Positions 18,501 to 28,067 of a stretch of 64,000 nt of DNA are shown here, in pieces. Made by a program: the position numbers and the translations under genes. The stretch's first letter is position 1. Every line of letters begins with the position of its first letter. The notes beneath the pieces are model-generated. The model was not told where the DNA came from. It did no database searches and saw only the letters and a program-made list of their open reading frames with translations. Source of the DNA: Flavobacterium cupriresistens (lineage in GTDB: Bacteria > Bacteroidota > Bacteroidia > Flavobacteriales > Flavobacteriaceae); the NCBI RefSeq assembly GCF_020911925.1, contig NZ_CP087134.1, positions 5,394,001-5,458,000 on the forward strand, read 5' to 3'.

Positions 18501-21487
18501 TTGGCATTGGCATAGGCCTGGCCATCATTTTGTGCTAACAAGTCGGCGGCGGCCTGAGTAGCTGCTGTATATTTTCCTGCTGCTACTGTATACACTACTG
18601 CTGATCCTGTTCCTCCTGCAGCGCAATTGTTTCTCACAAAGCCACTTTTAGCAACGTTCTTGAAACTACAGCTGCCGTTGGTACCGGCATTGGCATACAC
18701 CTGTCCATTAGCATTTACATCATTTTGTGCTAAAGTATCCGCATCCGCCTGAGAAATAATAGACGTAATCGTTTTTGAATATACAACCACTGATCCCGTT
18801 CCGCCTGCACCACAGTTGTTCTTTGTGAAAGAACCGCTTTTGGTACTGCTAAATGTACAAGTCCCATTGGCATTGGCATAGGCCTGGCCATCATTTTGTG
18901 CTAACAAGTCGGCGGCGGCCTGAGTAGCTGCTGTATATTTTCCTGCTGCTACTGTATACACTACTGCTGATCCTGTTCCTCCTGCAGCGCAATTGTTTCT
19001 CACAAAGCCACTTTTAGCAACGTTCTTGAAACTACAGCTGCCGTTGGTACCGGCATTGGCATACACCTGTCCATTATCATTTACATCATTTTGTGCTAAA
19101 GTATCCGCATCCGCCTGAGAAATAATAGACGTAATCGTTTTTGAATATACTACCACTGATCCTGTTCCTCCAACACCACAGTTGTTTTTTGTGAACGAAC
19201 CACTTTTGGTACTGCTAAATGTACAGGTACCATTGGCATTGGCATAGGCCTGGCCGTCATTTTGTGCTAACAAGTCGGCGGCGGCCTGAGTAGCTGCTGT
19301 ATATTTTCCTGCTGCTACTGTATACACTACTGCTGATCCCGTTCCGCCTACAGCGCAATTGTTTCTCACAAAGCCACTTTTAGCAACGTTCTTGAAACTA
19401 CAGCTGCCGTTGGTACCGGCATTGGCATACACCTGTCCATTAGCATTTACATCATTTTGTGCTAAAGTATCCGCATCCGCCTGAGAAATAATAGACGTAA
19501 TCGTTTTTGAATATACTACCACTGATCCTGTTCCTCCAACACCACAGTTGTTTTTTGTGAACGAACCACTTTTGGTACTGCTAAATGTACAGGTACCATT
19601 GGCATTGGCATAGGCCTGGCCGTCATTTTGTGCTAACAAGTCGGCGGCGGCCTGAGTAGCTGCTGTATATTTTCCTGCTGCTACTGTATACACTACTGCT
19701 GATCCCGTTCCGCCTACAGCGCAATTGTTTCTCACAAAGCCACTTTTAGCAACGTTCTTGAAACTACAGCTGCCGTTGGTACCGGCATTGGCATACACCT
19801 GTCCATTAGCATTTACATCATTTTGTGCTAAAGTATCCGCATCCGCCTGAGAAATAATAGACGTAATCGTTTTTGAATATACAACCACTGATCCCGTTCC
19901 GCCTGCACCACAGTTGTTCTTTGTGAAAGAACCGCTTTTGGTACTGCTAAATGTACAAGTCCCATTGGCATTGGCATAGGCCTGGCCATCATTTTGTGCT
20001 AACAAGTCGGCGGCGGCCTGAGTAGCTGCTGTATATTTTCCTGCTGCTACTGTATACACTACTGCTGATCCTGTTCCTCCTGCAGCGCAATTGTTTCTCA
20101 CAAAGCCACTTTTAGCAACGTTCTTGAAACTACAGCTGCCGTTGGTACCGGCATTGGCATACACCTGTCCATTATCATTTACATCATTTTGTGCTAAAGT
20201 ATCCGCATCCGCCTGAGAAATAATAGACGTAATCGTTTTTGAATATACTACCACTGATCCTGTTCCTCCAACACCACAGTTGTTTTTTGTGAACGAACCA
20301 CTTTTGGTACTGCTAAATGTACAGGTACCATTGGCATTGGCATAGGCCTGGCCGTCATTTTGTGCTAACAAGTCGGCGGCGGCCTGAGTAGCTGCTGTAT
20401 ATTTTCCTGCTGCTACTGTATACACTACTGCTGATCCCGTTCCGCCTACAGCGCAATTGTTTCTCACAAAGCCACTTTTAGCAACGTTCTTGAAACTACA
20501 GCTGCCGTTGGTACCGGCATTGGCATACACCTGTCCATTAGCATTTACATCATTTTGTGCTAAAGTATCCGCATCCGCCTGAGAAATAATAGACGTAATC
20601 GTTTTTGAATATACTACCACTGATCCTGTTCCTCCAACACCACAGTTGTTTTTTGTGAACGAACCACTTTTGGTACTGCTAAATGTACAAGTCCCATTGG
20701 CATTGGCATAGGCCTGGCCATTTCGGTTAACATCGTCCTGTGCCAAAGTATCTGCCGCAGCCTGTGTAACTGCTGTGTAAGTTCCTGTCGGTACTGTATA
20801 AATAAACACTGATCCTGTACCTCCAAATCCACAATTGGTTTTGGTAAAAGAACCACTTTTTTCTATATTCTTAAAACTACAGGTTCCTGTTGTATTGGCG
20901 TATGCCTGTCCATTTCGGTTAATATCGTCCTGAGCCAAAGCATCTGCCGCAGCCTGCGTAACTGTTGTGTAAGTTCCTGCCGGCACCCTATAATTAACCG
21001 CTGATCCTGTACCTCCTACTCCACAATTGTTCTTGGTGAATGTTCCGCTTACCGCAGTGTTTTTAAACAAAGATTCAACATTAATAACTATACTAACAGG
21101 AGTTCCAAAACACTTATCAGATCTTGGCGTAACCATATAAGTTACAATCCCCATCTCATCTCCCGTGTTTGTTAATACTTGCGCTATTACATTTCCACTG
21201 CCCGAAGTTGCTCCTTCTACACCGGTCTGTGTTACTGTCCAGCTAAATGTTGTTTCTGCTTTACTTGATGCCAACACAATTGCTATTGCTTTTCCAGAAG
21301 AAATTGTTTGCAGAGAAGGATTCGCAAAAACATCTGCTATACAGGTTTCAGGCAATATTGGAGGCTGTATTTTTACATCTCCTATAATTGATGGGCAATC
21401 CTGTGCTGATAAAACTAAGGAATAAAGCATCATTATAAGAGTGACAATACTATGCCTCTTTATTCTAAAATTATTTTCCATTTTCAA
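15509..21487 (-). CDS. DUF5977 tandem-repeat exported protein
   Basis: The product has 1992 residues. The start MKMENNFRIKRHSIVTLIMMLYSLVLSAQ is a signal peptide; a second Met at residue 3 is possible. After about 140 unique residues come more than twenty DUF5977-type repeats of ~60 residues, each with the pattern FxKNNCGxGGTGSxVxYT ... ADxLAQND ... GQAYAN. Most copies hold two cysteines, which may form a disulphide. The protein ends with a short Cys-containing module and a Gly/Glu-rich tail. At DNA level the array is two tandem blocks, 177-bp period and 366-bp period (listed separately). DUF5977 proteins are regular partners of Bacteroidota Rhs loci; their role is unknown. The repeats look like an extended surface stalk, which is inference. 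Confidence 0.9.
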   Translation of the reverse strand: MKMENNFRIKRHSIVTLIMMLYSLVLSAQDCPSIIGDVKIQPPILPETCIADVFANPSLQTISSGKAIAIVLASSKAETTFSWTVTQTGVEGATSGSGNVIAQVLTNTGDEMGIVTYMVTPRSDKCFGTPVSIVINVESLFKNTAVSGTFTKNNCGVGGTGSAVNYRVPAGTYTTVTQAAADALAQDDINRNGQAYANTTGTCSFKNIEKSGSFTKTNCGFGGTGSVFIYTVPTGTYTAVTQAAADTLAQDDVNRNGQAYANANGTCTFSSTKSGSFTKNNCGVGGTGSVVVYSKTITSIISQADADTLAQNDVNANGQVYANAGTNGSCSFKNVAKSGFVRNNCAVGGTGSAVVYTVAAGKYTAATQAAADLLAQNDGQAYANANGTCTFSSTKSGSFTKNNCGVGGTGSVVVYSKTITSIISQADADTLAQNDVNDNGQVYANAGTNGSCSFKNVAKSGFVRNNCAAGGTGSAVVYTVAAGKYTAATQAAADLLAQNDGQAYANANGTCTFSSTKSGSFTKNNCGAGGTGSVVVYSKTITSIISQADADTLAQNDVNANGQVYANAGTNGSCSFKNVAKSGFVRNNCAVGGTGSAVVYTVAAGKYTAATQAAADLLAQNDGQAYANANGTCTFSSTKSGSFTKNNCGVGGTGSVVVYSKTITSIISQADADTLAQNDVNANGQVYANAGTNGSCSFKNVAKSGFVRNNCAVGGTGSAVVYTVAAGKYTAATQAAADLLAQNDGQAYANANGTCTFSSTKSGSFTKNNCGVGGTGSVVVYSKTITSIISQADADTLAQNDVNDNGQVYANAGTNGSCSFKNVAKSGFVRNNCAAGGTGSAVVYTVAAGKYTAATQAAADLLAQNDGQAYANANGTCTFSSTKSGSFTKNNCGAGGTGSVVVYSKTITSIISQADADTLAQNDVNANGQVYANAGTNGSCSFKNVAKSGFVRNNCAAGGTGSAVVYTVAAGKYTAATQAAADLLAQNDGQAYANANGTCTFSSTKSGSFTKNNCGAGGTGSVVVYSKTITSIISQADADTLAQNDVNDNGQVYANAGTNGSCSFKNVAKSGFVRNNCAVGGTGSAVVYTVAAGKYTAATQAAADLLAQNDGQAYANANGTCTFSSTKSGSFTKNNCGVGGTGSVVVYSKTITSIISQADADTLAQNDVNANGQVYANAGTNGSCSFKNVAKSGFVRNNCAAGGTGSAVVYTVAAGKYTAATQAAADLLAQNDGQAYANANGTCTFSSTKSGSFTKNNCGVGGTGSVVVYSKTITSIISQANADTLAQNDVNDNGQAYANAGTNGSCSFKNVAKSGSFTKNNCGVGGTGSVVIYTVAAGTYTAATQAAADALAQDDVNKNGLAYANAGTNGSCSFKNVAKSGFVRNNCAAGGTGSVVVYTVAAGKYTAETQEAADLLAQNDGQAYANTNGKCSFSNVVKSGFVKNNCGVGGTGLAVVYTVAAGKYTAETQAAADLLAQNDGQAYANTNGKCSFSNVVKSGFVKNNCGVGGTGLAVVYTVAAGKYTAETQAAADLLAQNDGQAYANTNGKCSFSNVAKSGFIKNNCGVGGTGLAVVYTVAAGKYTAETQAAADLLAQNDGQAYANTNGKCSFSNVAKSGFIKNNCGVGGTGLAVVYTVAAGKYTAETQAAADLLAQNDGQAYANTNGKCSFSNVAKSGFVKNNCGVGGTGLAVVYTVAAGKYAAETQALADQLAMNDGQTYANANGKCSFGNVVRSGFIKNNCPTGGTGLAVVYTVAAGKYTAETQALADQLAQNDGQAYANANGSCSFKNVAKSGSFTKNNCGVGGTGSVVIYTVAAGKYTAATQVAADALAQDDVNKNGQAYANAGTNGSCTYKSTKSSYFARNNCDTAGGIGSNVEYSATATSNISQADADAKAWADVNNNGQNFANIHGKCELVTQVFHYRGHGPGSYIVYIDRYGDEVTHELINWGTGPCGAIVAVAIRKLFNGSACSGGGEEVGPGGGEEGPPERGGW
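16100..17330 (-). repeat. 177-bp tandem repeats coding DUF5977 units
   Basis: About seven units with a 177-bp period (59 residues), for example identical text at 16971 and 17148. The central five or so units are nearly identical, differing in single bases (GFIKNN versus GFVKNN). The block forms the C-terminal part of the stalk of the DUF5977 protein. Confidence 0.9.
17575..20720 (-). repeat. 366-bp tandem repeats, about 8.6 copies
   Basis: The same landmark (TGCCGTTGGTACCGG) recurs at 17575, 17941, 18307, 18673, 19039, 19405, 19771, 20137 and 20503, exactly 366 bp apart. Each unit encodes two DUF5977 modules (122 residues). Copies differ at only a few positions: GVGG/GAGG, NANGQ/NDNGQ and AVGG/AAGG. 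The pattern of those variants repeats every three units at the N-terminal end, which points to multi-unit duplication and recent homogenisation. Confidence 0.95.
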
Positions 21488-21795
21488 TTTTATTGTCTCG
21501 TATTTTTTTAATCGATCGATTTTTTACTGACATTAATACATTTCTAATATGCCTCTTCCCAAGTCCATTCTCACTAAGGAAAACATGCTTTTCGCAGAAG
21601 TCAATATCGGATTAATCTCATTAATTTTTAACGCCGGTGTTTCGATTTTCTGTTTACCACCTTATTTCTTTTTTAAGAGGCTTTGTTTTTTCAAATTAAA
21701 AACAGTGTTTTTAATTGCTATCTTATAAGAGCGGGTACGATAACTGCAAAAACAACCTTGTCCAATTTAATTTGAATCTTACTTTGCCTATTACT
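21488..21795 (-). other. 308-bp intergenic gap inside the Rhs operon
   Basis: This is the only long gap inside the minus-strand operon. It holds an inverted repeat, ATTAAAAAC (21695-21703) and GTTTTTAAT (21707-21715) with a 3-nt loop, which could attenuate or process the transcript after the SpvB-like gene. I found no good TAnnTTTG promoter box in front of the DUF5977 gene and no ORF I would call. Confidence 0.4.
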
Positions 21796-24700
21796 TTACC
21801 TTGTTCCCGACGGCAGACATGGTATAACTTGTTTCTTTACTAATGCTTTACGGCTTGGGGCTACTCTCAGACTTTTTCTTCCCGTGTGCGACTGGGCAGT
21901 AGTAACGCTTATATCATTTTGTTTTAGTTGTGCTTTATAGTCAAAATGAGAAGCTCGTGCACATTCAGGACTACTGTCGTAGTCTTCGAAACCATCAGAA
22001 GCTAATTCGCTGTATGCCGTATTAGAAGCTACAGCAACCGGAAGCCTGTTATTGTAACCGTACAGCGCAGAGGAATAACGACTTAGTGCGTCTTTATTCT
22101 CTACTTCCTGCCCGTAGGGATTATACTGTGTGACTTCTGAAGCATAGGTCCATTTTTCTAAATTATGACTCGAAATCCCCCATTTGCCTTGATTCATAAC
22201 ATATAACGGATAAAAATCTGCAAAAAAACCAGTTTTACGAGGTGTTGGATCTTTGGTATAATTTCTTCCCGTTAGGAAAGCATACGATTTATTAGCCCTC
22301 CAGTTTCCAAGAACATTAAACACATATGGATTATAAAAATTAGCAGAATCTGCATCATCATCAGAGACAATTGTTTTTTCATACGCAAACTCTAAATCAC
22401 CTTTTTTATCAAATACCATTTTAGGCAAATTACATTCGCATTGTGACGGCCAAATATCATTATAAGATACTGCAGATGCATTTACAATTCTATAGCTTGC
22501 ATCGTCTGATTGAAATGGATTCTCTTCAATCTTTGGTTTTATAGAAACAATTTTATTATTGCTGTCATAATTATACAGCGGATTTCTCATGGAAGTGATC
22601 CCTGCCATTGTTGCCATTTGCATGTTGCGATAACCGGAGCGGATCACCTTAATTTTTCCTGATTTGTCTACGTTTTGAATTAATTTTCCATCTATATCAA
22701 GAATCTTAAAATTTTCATCATTAACTTTAACAATCCACGCCTTTGTCCTTATTCTGTTATCATCGGCATCAAACCCGGTAATAAATACTTCATCTCCATT
22801 GATTAAGTAATCACTGGCTCTCGCAGTACCTTCTAATTTATACCCACTATTAAATTTTTCTATTTTTGAGGTAAAATCGACATTTTTAGCTGCCTGACTC
22901 ATTCCTTTGTAACTCCAATAGGCCGGAAAATTGAAACTGAAATAATTATCAGTATACTCATTAGTAGTCTGTGTCAATAATACTTCTCCAGTATCTGCAT
23001 CCCATGCCAGGTTTTTTGTTGTAACTTTCGACCCCAGATCACTTGCAACTTTTTCAACAAGTATACCCGAACTATGGATCACTTTTGTCGTTGTTGCCAT
23101 TCTAATCTGATCTTCGTGTTCAGAATAGCTAAAAACTAAAGTAGGAACAATAATTAAAACGATCGTAAAGGGAAGCTGAGCCACGTTAAAATTGATCCCA
23201 CCAGTTGTAGATCTGGTGGTACTTTCTCTAAAATCATTTATAACATCATAATCTACCCCTACCAATTTCTTTGCAATGGTTCCTTCAGAATCAATTGTCT
23301 CTACGATGTTGTTTAATCTTCCATTTTCTACATTTGCCGGATTCGCTTCCAAATTGTACTTGTACTCCACTTCAGAAATAACTGTTTCTTGTCCTTCTCC
23401 AAATACTTGCTGCTTTTTCATTTTTCCATCCATATCATTTGTATGTATAGAAAATCCCTGCGCCAAACCAATATGATTTCTAACTTTCAAATTTAAAATA
23501 CCAGCCAAAGCTGTCGATGAATCAAAATTAGATGATAAAGTAGTTCTGTCTACAATAGTTGGAAACTCTTTGGAGGTGTAGAACTCTGTTACTACTGATC
23601 CCGTCGCATGTTTTTTAACCACCATCATCTGATTATTTATCATTTTCTCTCGTGGTAAATTTGCAACCGTTACACGACTATAGGTCACTTTTGGACTTGG
23701 AAAAAAGGACTCACCCAAAGGCTCTTCAACATAATTATCACTTTCCGGTCCTAATAAAAGATCTCTTTTATTTCTATCGTATAATGGTTTGACAAATGGA
23801 TTCTCTTTAGATCCCAGAGGCTCATAAGTGGCAACACCGGAAGAATTTCCGTTTTTATCAGTATAAGTATAGACCTGTCCATAAGACTGGTGATAAAGCG
23901 GATCATTACTATTCCCCGTCATTACATTCCACTGGTCATGAAGTTCTATATTCTTAACTCTGCTACCTCCTCCAATTTTATGTGAATTAGTATTCATTAA
24001 ACGAATCCATGATTTTCCTGCTATAAATTTGCTGGCAATTTTTGTGTCTTTCAATTTCTCATTTGGACCTGAAAATATATCTAAAAATCCTGACATACTA
24101 AAAATTAGCTCCATCACTATTCCTTTCAGATCATTAGTGTCTTCTTCATTATTAATATTGTAAACAAGTCTATTTAAATTTTGCCTTCCAAAATTCCATC
24201 CGGCTTTTTGTATCGGATTTGTATCCCTGTCACTTTCTTTACTAAATCCATCACCTTGTCCGACAAACAACATTGGAATTGAAGCGTACTTTTTTCCGTT
24301 TGTTGTAAAAAAACCGCAATCCATGTCCGTATTTGTCCTTAAATATCCCGTTACGTAATCGTACTTATCTGTATTTCCTCCCAGTATAGGATCCGGATTA
24401 ACCATGTTGAGTAAAAACCTGAAATAAAGCGGATTCTCTTTTGTACCAATAGACTTGAGATAAGTATCTCTAAAAGTCCTATTGTCCATGTCTTTATCAA
24501 TTTCAACATAGATATATTCGCCTAAAAATCTTTCTTTTATAGTATTATCAAGGTCATTCAAGTTGACAGGAATTTGTGTGCCGCTACCTACCACTTTAAA
24601 CATTTCCATCGCTTGTTTGTCCTGTACACAAGCATAATCATCTGATTCAAAATTAACTTCAATCTGGCCACCAGATGGCAGGCGTATTGACTTTAATAAC

Positions 24701-27465
24701 CAAGCAGCTGCATACTGATCTGCTTTTGCACGATCTCCTTGATCAATATAAGGATACTCTGCGTTTGATAAATCACCAACTGTGCTACCATTCAGATCTG
24801 GGCTTGATGGTCTGTAATTTCCCCAAACATCATAGCCCTTCATGTCATAAGAAGGATTGTTAATTGAATCTTTTTCAATCTTATAGTCTGTGTTTACACT
24901 ACCATCTTTGTTCTCTGTCAAGGCTTTCGGAGCATATTTAAAAACATAAGGGGTAAACTTTCCCATCTTCGAATTTTTGTACGTAAAATATACTTTTGTA
25001 AGAGTTAATTTTCCTTTCTGTCCCGTTAGTAAAGGATTCTTTTCATCCTTATCTTTATTATTATCAACCCCTTGACATAAAGTGTAATTGTACTCAAAAT
25101 GAGCCTCTTTTATGGGAGTTGGCTTTTCTCCTTTAGCAATTTTACTATCGTACTCCGGTTTAGAATACAAAGAGATTTTGTCCAGTTTATACATTTTCGA
25201 ATCTTTACCCAGCGATCCATTTTCGTCCACTACTCCATATCCGTCATTTCTTTCAGAAAGATGAAAAAGGGCTATATGTGTTTTTGTTGTAATCTTTTTT
25301 ACATATAATAATTCTTTTTCTCCATATATATAATTCCCTTTATTGTCTTTTCTACTGGATCTGAGACCTTCATCATGGTTGGCCATATTTTTTTTAAACG
25401 GAATTCTCCATTTATAGGTATGTGCTCTGTCAGCATTTTTATTCTCATATTCAAACTTGGTATAAGTTCCTAAATCATCATCCGTAAGCCCATCATCTTT
25501 AATATCCTGGTAATCTGATGATAAAACAGAAGTTAACAAATACGAATGTGCATAAGATGGTGTAGTAACACGATTAAAATATTGATCCCCTTCACGTCTA
25601 TTCCCAACAGAATTATCTCCTTCTCTATATTTTACTAATCCGTTTTTGTAATCGACACTATCTTTTCCAACATCAAATGTGACCTCTTTTTTAACCACAT
25701 TATAAACAGCTCTGCCATAAACATATCGCTCTCCGCCGTCTTTTGTTATTTTTATTTCTGAAGTATGGTGATCCTGTTTCCCTTTAAGTGAATAAGGGCT
25801 CAGCAGATCAGAACCATAACTTCTGGCTTCCGTACGATTTAACTTTTGTATTGCCTGATTCCTGGATAAACGTTTCTTACGCAACAATGAACCCGTTCCT
25901 TCAATCGGATTTTTATTGCCGTCTGCATGCTCTTTGCCATAATAATTCTGACTGGTTCTTTTCGAAAATTTACCTCCTTCGATATTTAACGTTATAGGGC
26001 TATATCCTCCTAATTTTTCTGTTAAAATATTCAATTCCTGATCGACATGATTCCCTCCTATATTTTTAAAAAACACTTTCTCATAGTCCAGTCTGTTATT
26101 GTTCCTTTTTTCTTTAAATCGATTTAAAGCCGGATTAGAGTTTTCCCATACCGCCGAACGACTGTCTCCTAAAGTTACAGTGGCATCGAATCCATAGTGT
26201 GTACCACCACCAATACCAAACTCAGCACCTATTGATCCTCCAGAACTGTTATCTGTAATTTCATTATCGTACACATAACCCACCTGAGATTTGTATGGTC
26301 GGTACATACCCGAAATTCCTTGCCCTTGAATACTATACAAATCATAGGTGTTGTTTGTAACAGGTAATGAGCGTGTATTTTTATTAAACGTCCGGTCTTT
26401 CTCTCTGTTAAAATCCAAAACATCAGATTTACCCGCATTATAGGTGTTTTCAAAACCGAATGCTCTTTCAATATTATATTTCTCGGACTCTTTAATTCCC
26501 TGGCTGGTTCTGTAGCCGGAGAATTTCATCCCTCCTTCAATCCCCCAAAATTCTCCTTCTAAATTTACGCTAAACATATGATTAGTAGATGACATTCCTA
26601 CTCTTTTGGTCGGAGTAAATGTGGCATCTATAAAAGAAACAGAACCAGAGTTGGATCTTGATTCATCAGAATTTATGTCTATGTCATTATTCTTTGCATC
26701 AGTCATTGTTTTAGAAAAAGCTCTTCCGGCCGAAACTCCCAATGTCATGTTTTCCAATCCTTTTCTGTTATTGTAGCTTATTCCTAAACTGGCTCCCATA
26801 TTATTGTTAGCATCATCTTTCCCTTTAAATTTTTTATTAAAGGAAAGACTGGGCGATACGGAAACACCTTCTGAAGCGGAAGAAGAGATATCCATACCAA
26901 CTGAAAGATTGTTAGCAACCTGAAAACTTATACCGGAGCTTGAAGTTACTGTAATTCCATCATAATTATTGTACTTTACTGCCATGCCGCCTTTTATTTT
27001 TGCTCCGATACTTTTCTTATCTTCCTTCATACCAAAAGCAGTCAAAAAAACATTGGCATTTGAACCAATAGTGACATTAGGTTTCATATTATTTTCATAA
27101 ATCATCTCATCTCCGTCAAAATCATCCGGTAAACCTCGTAACTGCCTTGTGATCTGCCCTACATCAAGATTCCAGCCAAGTCCCACCCATGAAGCTTCCT
27201 GATCCATAGAAACCCCCGAATTATATGCTAAATTTAACGGATAACCACCCACATCCATTATCGGAATATTATAGTTAAAATCACCGCTGGATAAATCCAC
27301 CATGTCCGATGTTCCTATCGGCGTAAACGATTCAAATTCAGGCTGAGAAGGCCCTCCTGTCAATGCATAAAGCTGCATAGGCTGGAAAGTTTCCAACAAT
27401 ATCATCATTGCTAAGTAAATAGCCACCGTTTTTTTAAATTTACTTATTTTTTTTTGCGTAATCAT
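21796..27465 (-). CDS. Large exported SpvB-like, YD-associated protein
   Basis: The product has 1889 residues and a signal-like N-terminus (KTVAIYLAMMILLETFQPMQLYA). Immediately after it comes the conserved opening of this Bacteroidota family: TGTSDMVDLSSGDFNYNIP-type text, then YPLNLAYNSGVSMDQEASW and VGLGWNLDVGQITRQLRGLP. This opening is analogous to the SpvB/TcaC N-terminal beta-propeller side of Tc and Rhs shells. The rest is long beta-structured sequence with a mid-protein stretch LPFTIVLIIVPTLVFSYSE. Its ATG overlaps the stop of the lipoprotein gene by 4 nt. It probably works with the Rhs protein, in the way SpvB-like and Rhs parts combine into one cocoon in TcB-TcC; this is inference. 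The C-terminus (VIPCLPSGTR) looks abrupt and may be truncated. Confidence 0.85.
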   Translation of the reverse strand: MITQKKISKFKKTVAIYLAMMILLETFQPMQLYALTGGPSQPEFESFTPIGTSDMVDLSSGDFNYNIPIMDVGGYPLNLAYNSGVSMDQEASWVGLGWNLDVGQITRQLRGLPDDFDGDEMIYENNMKPNVTIGSNANVFLTAFGMKEDKKSIGAKIKGGMAVKYNNYDGITVTSSSGISFQVANNLSVGMDISSSASEGVSVSPSLSFNKKFKGKDDANNNMGASLGISYNNRKGLENMTLGVSAGRAFSKTMTDAKNNDIDINSDESRSNSGSVSFIDATFTPTKRVGMSSTNHMFSVNLEGEFWGIEGGMKFSGYRTSQGIKESEKYNIERAFGFENTYNAGKSDVLDFNREKDRTFNKNTRSLPVTNNTYDLYSIQGQGISGMYRPYKSQVGYVYDNEITDNSSGGSIGAEFGIGGGTHYGFDATVTLGDSRSAVWENSNPALNRFKEKRNNNRLDYEKVFFKNIGGNHVDQELNILTEKLGGYSPITLNIEGGKFSKRTSQNYYGKEHADGNKNPIEGTGSLLRKKRLSRNQAIQKLNRTEARSYGSDLLSPYSLKGKQDHHTSEIKITKDGGERYVYGRAVYNVVKKEVTFDVGKDSVDYKNGLVKYREGDNSVGNRREGDQYFNRVTTPSYAHSYLLTSVLSSDYQDIKDDGLTDDDLGTYTKFEYENKNADRAHTYKWRIPFKKNMANHDEGLRSSRKDNKGNYIYGEKELLYVKKITTKTHIALFHLSERNDGYGVVDENGSLGKDSKMYKLDKISLYSKPEYDSKIAKGEKPTPIKEAHFEYNYTLCQGVDNNKDKDEKNPLLTGQKGKLTLTKVYFTYKNSKMGKFTPYVFKYAPKALTENKDGSVNTDYKIEKDSINNPSYDMKGYDVWGNYRPSSPDLNGSTVGDLSNAEYPYIDQGDRAKADQYAAAWLLKSIRLPSGGQIEVNFESDDYACVQDKQAMEMFKVVGSGTQIPVNLNDLDNTIKERFLGEYIYVEIDKDMDNRTFRDTYLKSIGTKENPLYFRFLLNMVNPDPILGGNTDKYDYVTGYLRTNTDMDCGFFTTNGKKYASIPMLFVGQGDGFSKESDRDTNPIQKAGWNFGRQNLNRLVYNINNEEDTNDLKGIVMELIFSMSGFLDIFSGPNEKLKDTKIASKFIAGKSWIRLMNTNSHKIGGGSRVKNIELHDQWNVMTGNSNDPLYHQSYGQVYTYTDKNGNSSGVATYEPLGSKENPFVKPLYDRNKRDLLLGPESDNYVEEPLGESFFPSPKVTYSRVTVANLPREKMINNQMMVVKKHATGSVVTEFYTSKEFPTIVDRTTLSSNFDSSTALAGILNLKVRNHIGLAQGFSIHTNDMDGKMKKQQVFGEGQETVISEVEYKYNLEANPANVENGRLNNIVETIDSEGTIAKKLVGVDYDVINDFRESTTRSTTGGINFNVAQLPFTIVLIIVPTLVFSYSEHEDQIRMATTTKVIHSSGILVEKVASDLGSKVTTKNLAWDADTGEVLLTQTTNEYTDNYFSFNFPAYWSYKGMSQAAKNVDFTSKIEKFNSGYKLEGTARASDYLINGDEVFITGFDADDNRIRTKAWIVKVNDENFKILDIDGKLIQNVDKSGKIKVIRSGYRNMQMATMAGITSMRNPLYNYDSNNKIVSIKPKIEENPFQSDDASYRIVNASAVSYNDIWPSQCECNLPKMVFDKKGDLEFAYEKTIVSDDDADSANFYNPYVFNVLGNWRANKSYAFLTGRNYTKDPTPRKTGFFADFYPLYVMNQGKWGISSHNLEKWTYASEVTQYNPYGQEVENKDALSRYSSALYGYNNRLPVAVASNTAYSELASDGFEDYDSSPECARASHFDYKAQLKQNDISVTTAQSHTGRKSLRVAPSRKALVKKQVIPCLPSGTR

Positions 27466-28067
27466 AAGGCTATTTGGGTGTAGGTATCTTTAAATTGAAA
27501 TTTGAGAGTTCCTTTTCTAAAAAGAAAATCAGTATATACTAATTGTATTTTTTCATTCGGATCTATTCCGGAGAAGAATAGCAGCACTTTTTGATAAGGT
27601 GCAATTTTGTAACTTCGTTCGTAGGTAACTCCTGAGCAAGCAATCGTGTCCTTTTTGGAGGTGATAACATAAAAGTCCTTCTCAAGTCCAAATGACATAT
27701 ATTTTACGGCAGCGGTGTAATCCATACCTGTAAATTTTTTATCGAGCAGATCTTTCTCTTCTTCTTGTTGGAAAGTAAATTCTACAACTCTTTCCCGCTT
27801 ATTTTCTTCATAAATAGAATCTACGGTCTTTAGGTCTTCATTCCCCAAATCTTTTAATAAGTAATATTGAACAGGAACTTCTGTGGCGATAAAACCAACA
27901 TCTTCTACCTTTTGTGTATAAACGCGAGATTTCCAACCTATTTTCTCGAGGTTGAAATAGCGGTCTCTAATCTCTGAATTATCTGAGGTTGTTGTTTCTT
28001 TATCTTTTTTGCAAGAAGACAAAATAATAAACGCGAGGACAAAAACAATTTTAGTTAAGTCCTTCAT
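27462..28067 (-). CDS. Lipoprotein of the Rhs operon
   Basis: The product has 201 residues. MKDLTKIVFVLAFIILSSC is a lipoprotein signal with lipobox LSSC; the modified Cys is residue 19 and is followed by KKDKE. The remainder is a small beta-rich domain with one further Cys (IACSGV). I recognise no family. The gene overlaps the OmpH-like gene by 17 nt upstream and the SpvB-like gene by 4 nt downstream, so translation of the three is coupled. A periplasmic or outer-membrane accessory role for the giant proteins is inferred from context. Confidence 0.8.
   Translation of the reverse strand: MKDLTKIVFVLAFIILSSCKKDKETTTSDNSEIRDRYFNLEKIGWKSRVYTQKVEDVGFIATEVPVQYYLLKDLGNEDLKTVDSIYEENKRERVVEFTFQQEEEKDLLDKKFTGMDYTAAVKYMSFGLEKDFYVITSKKDTIACSGVTYERSYKIAPYQKVLLFFSGIDPNEKIQLVYTDFLFRKGTLKFQFKDTYTQIAL

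Noticed and set aside
15509..21487. Regular 366-bp and 177-bp repeats as a CRISPR-like array
   Set aside because: The repeats are contiguous, in frame and encode DUF5977 modules; there are no spacers.
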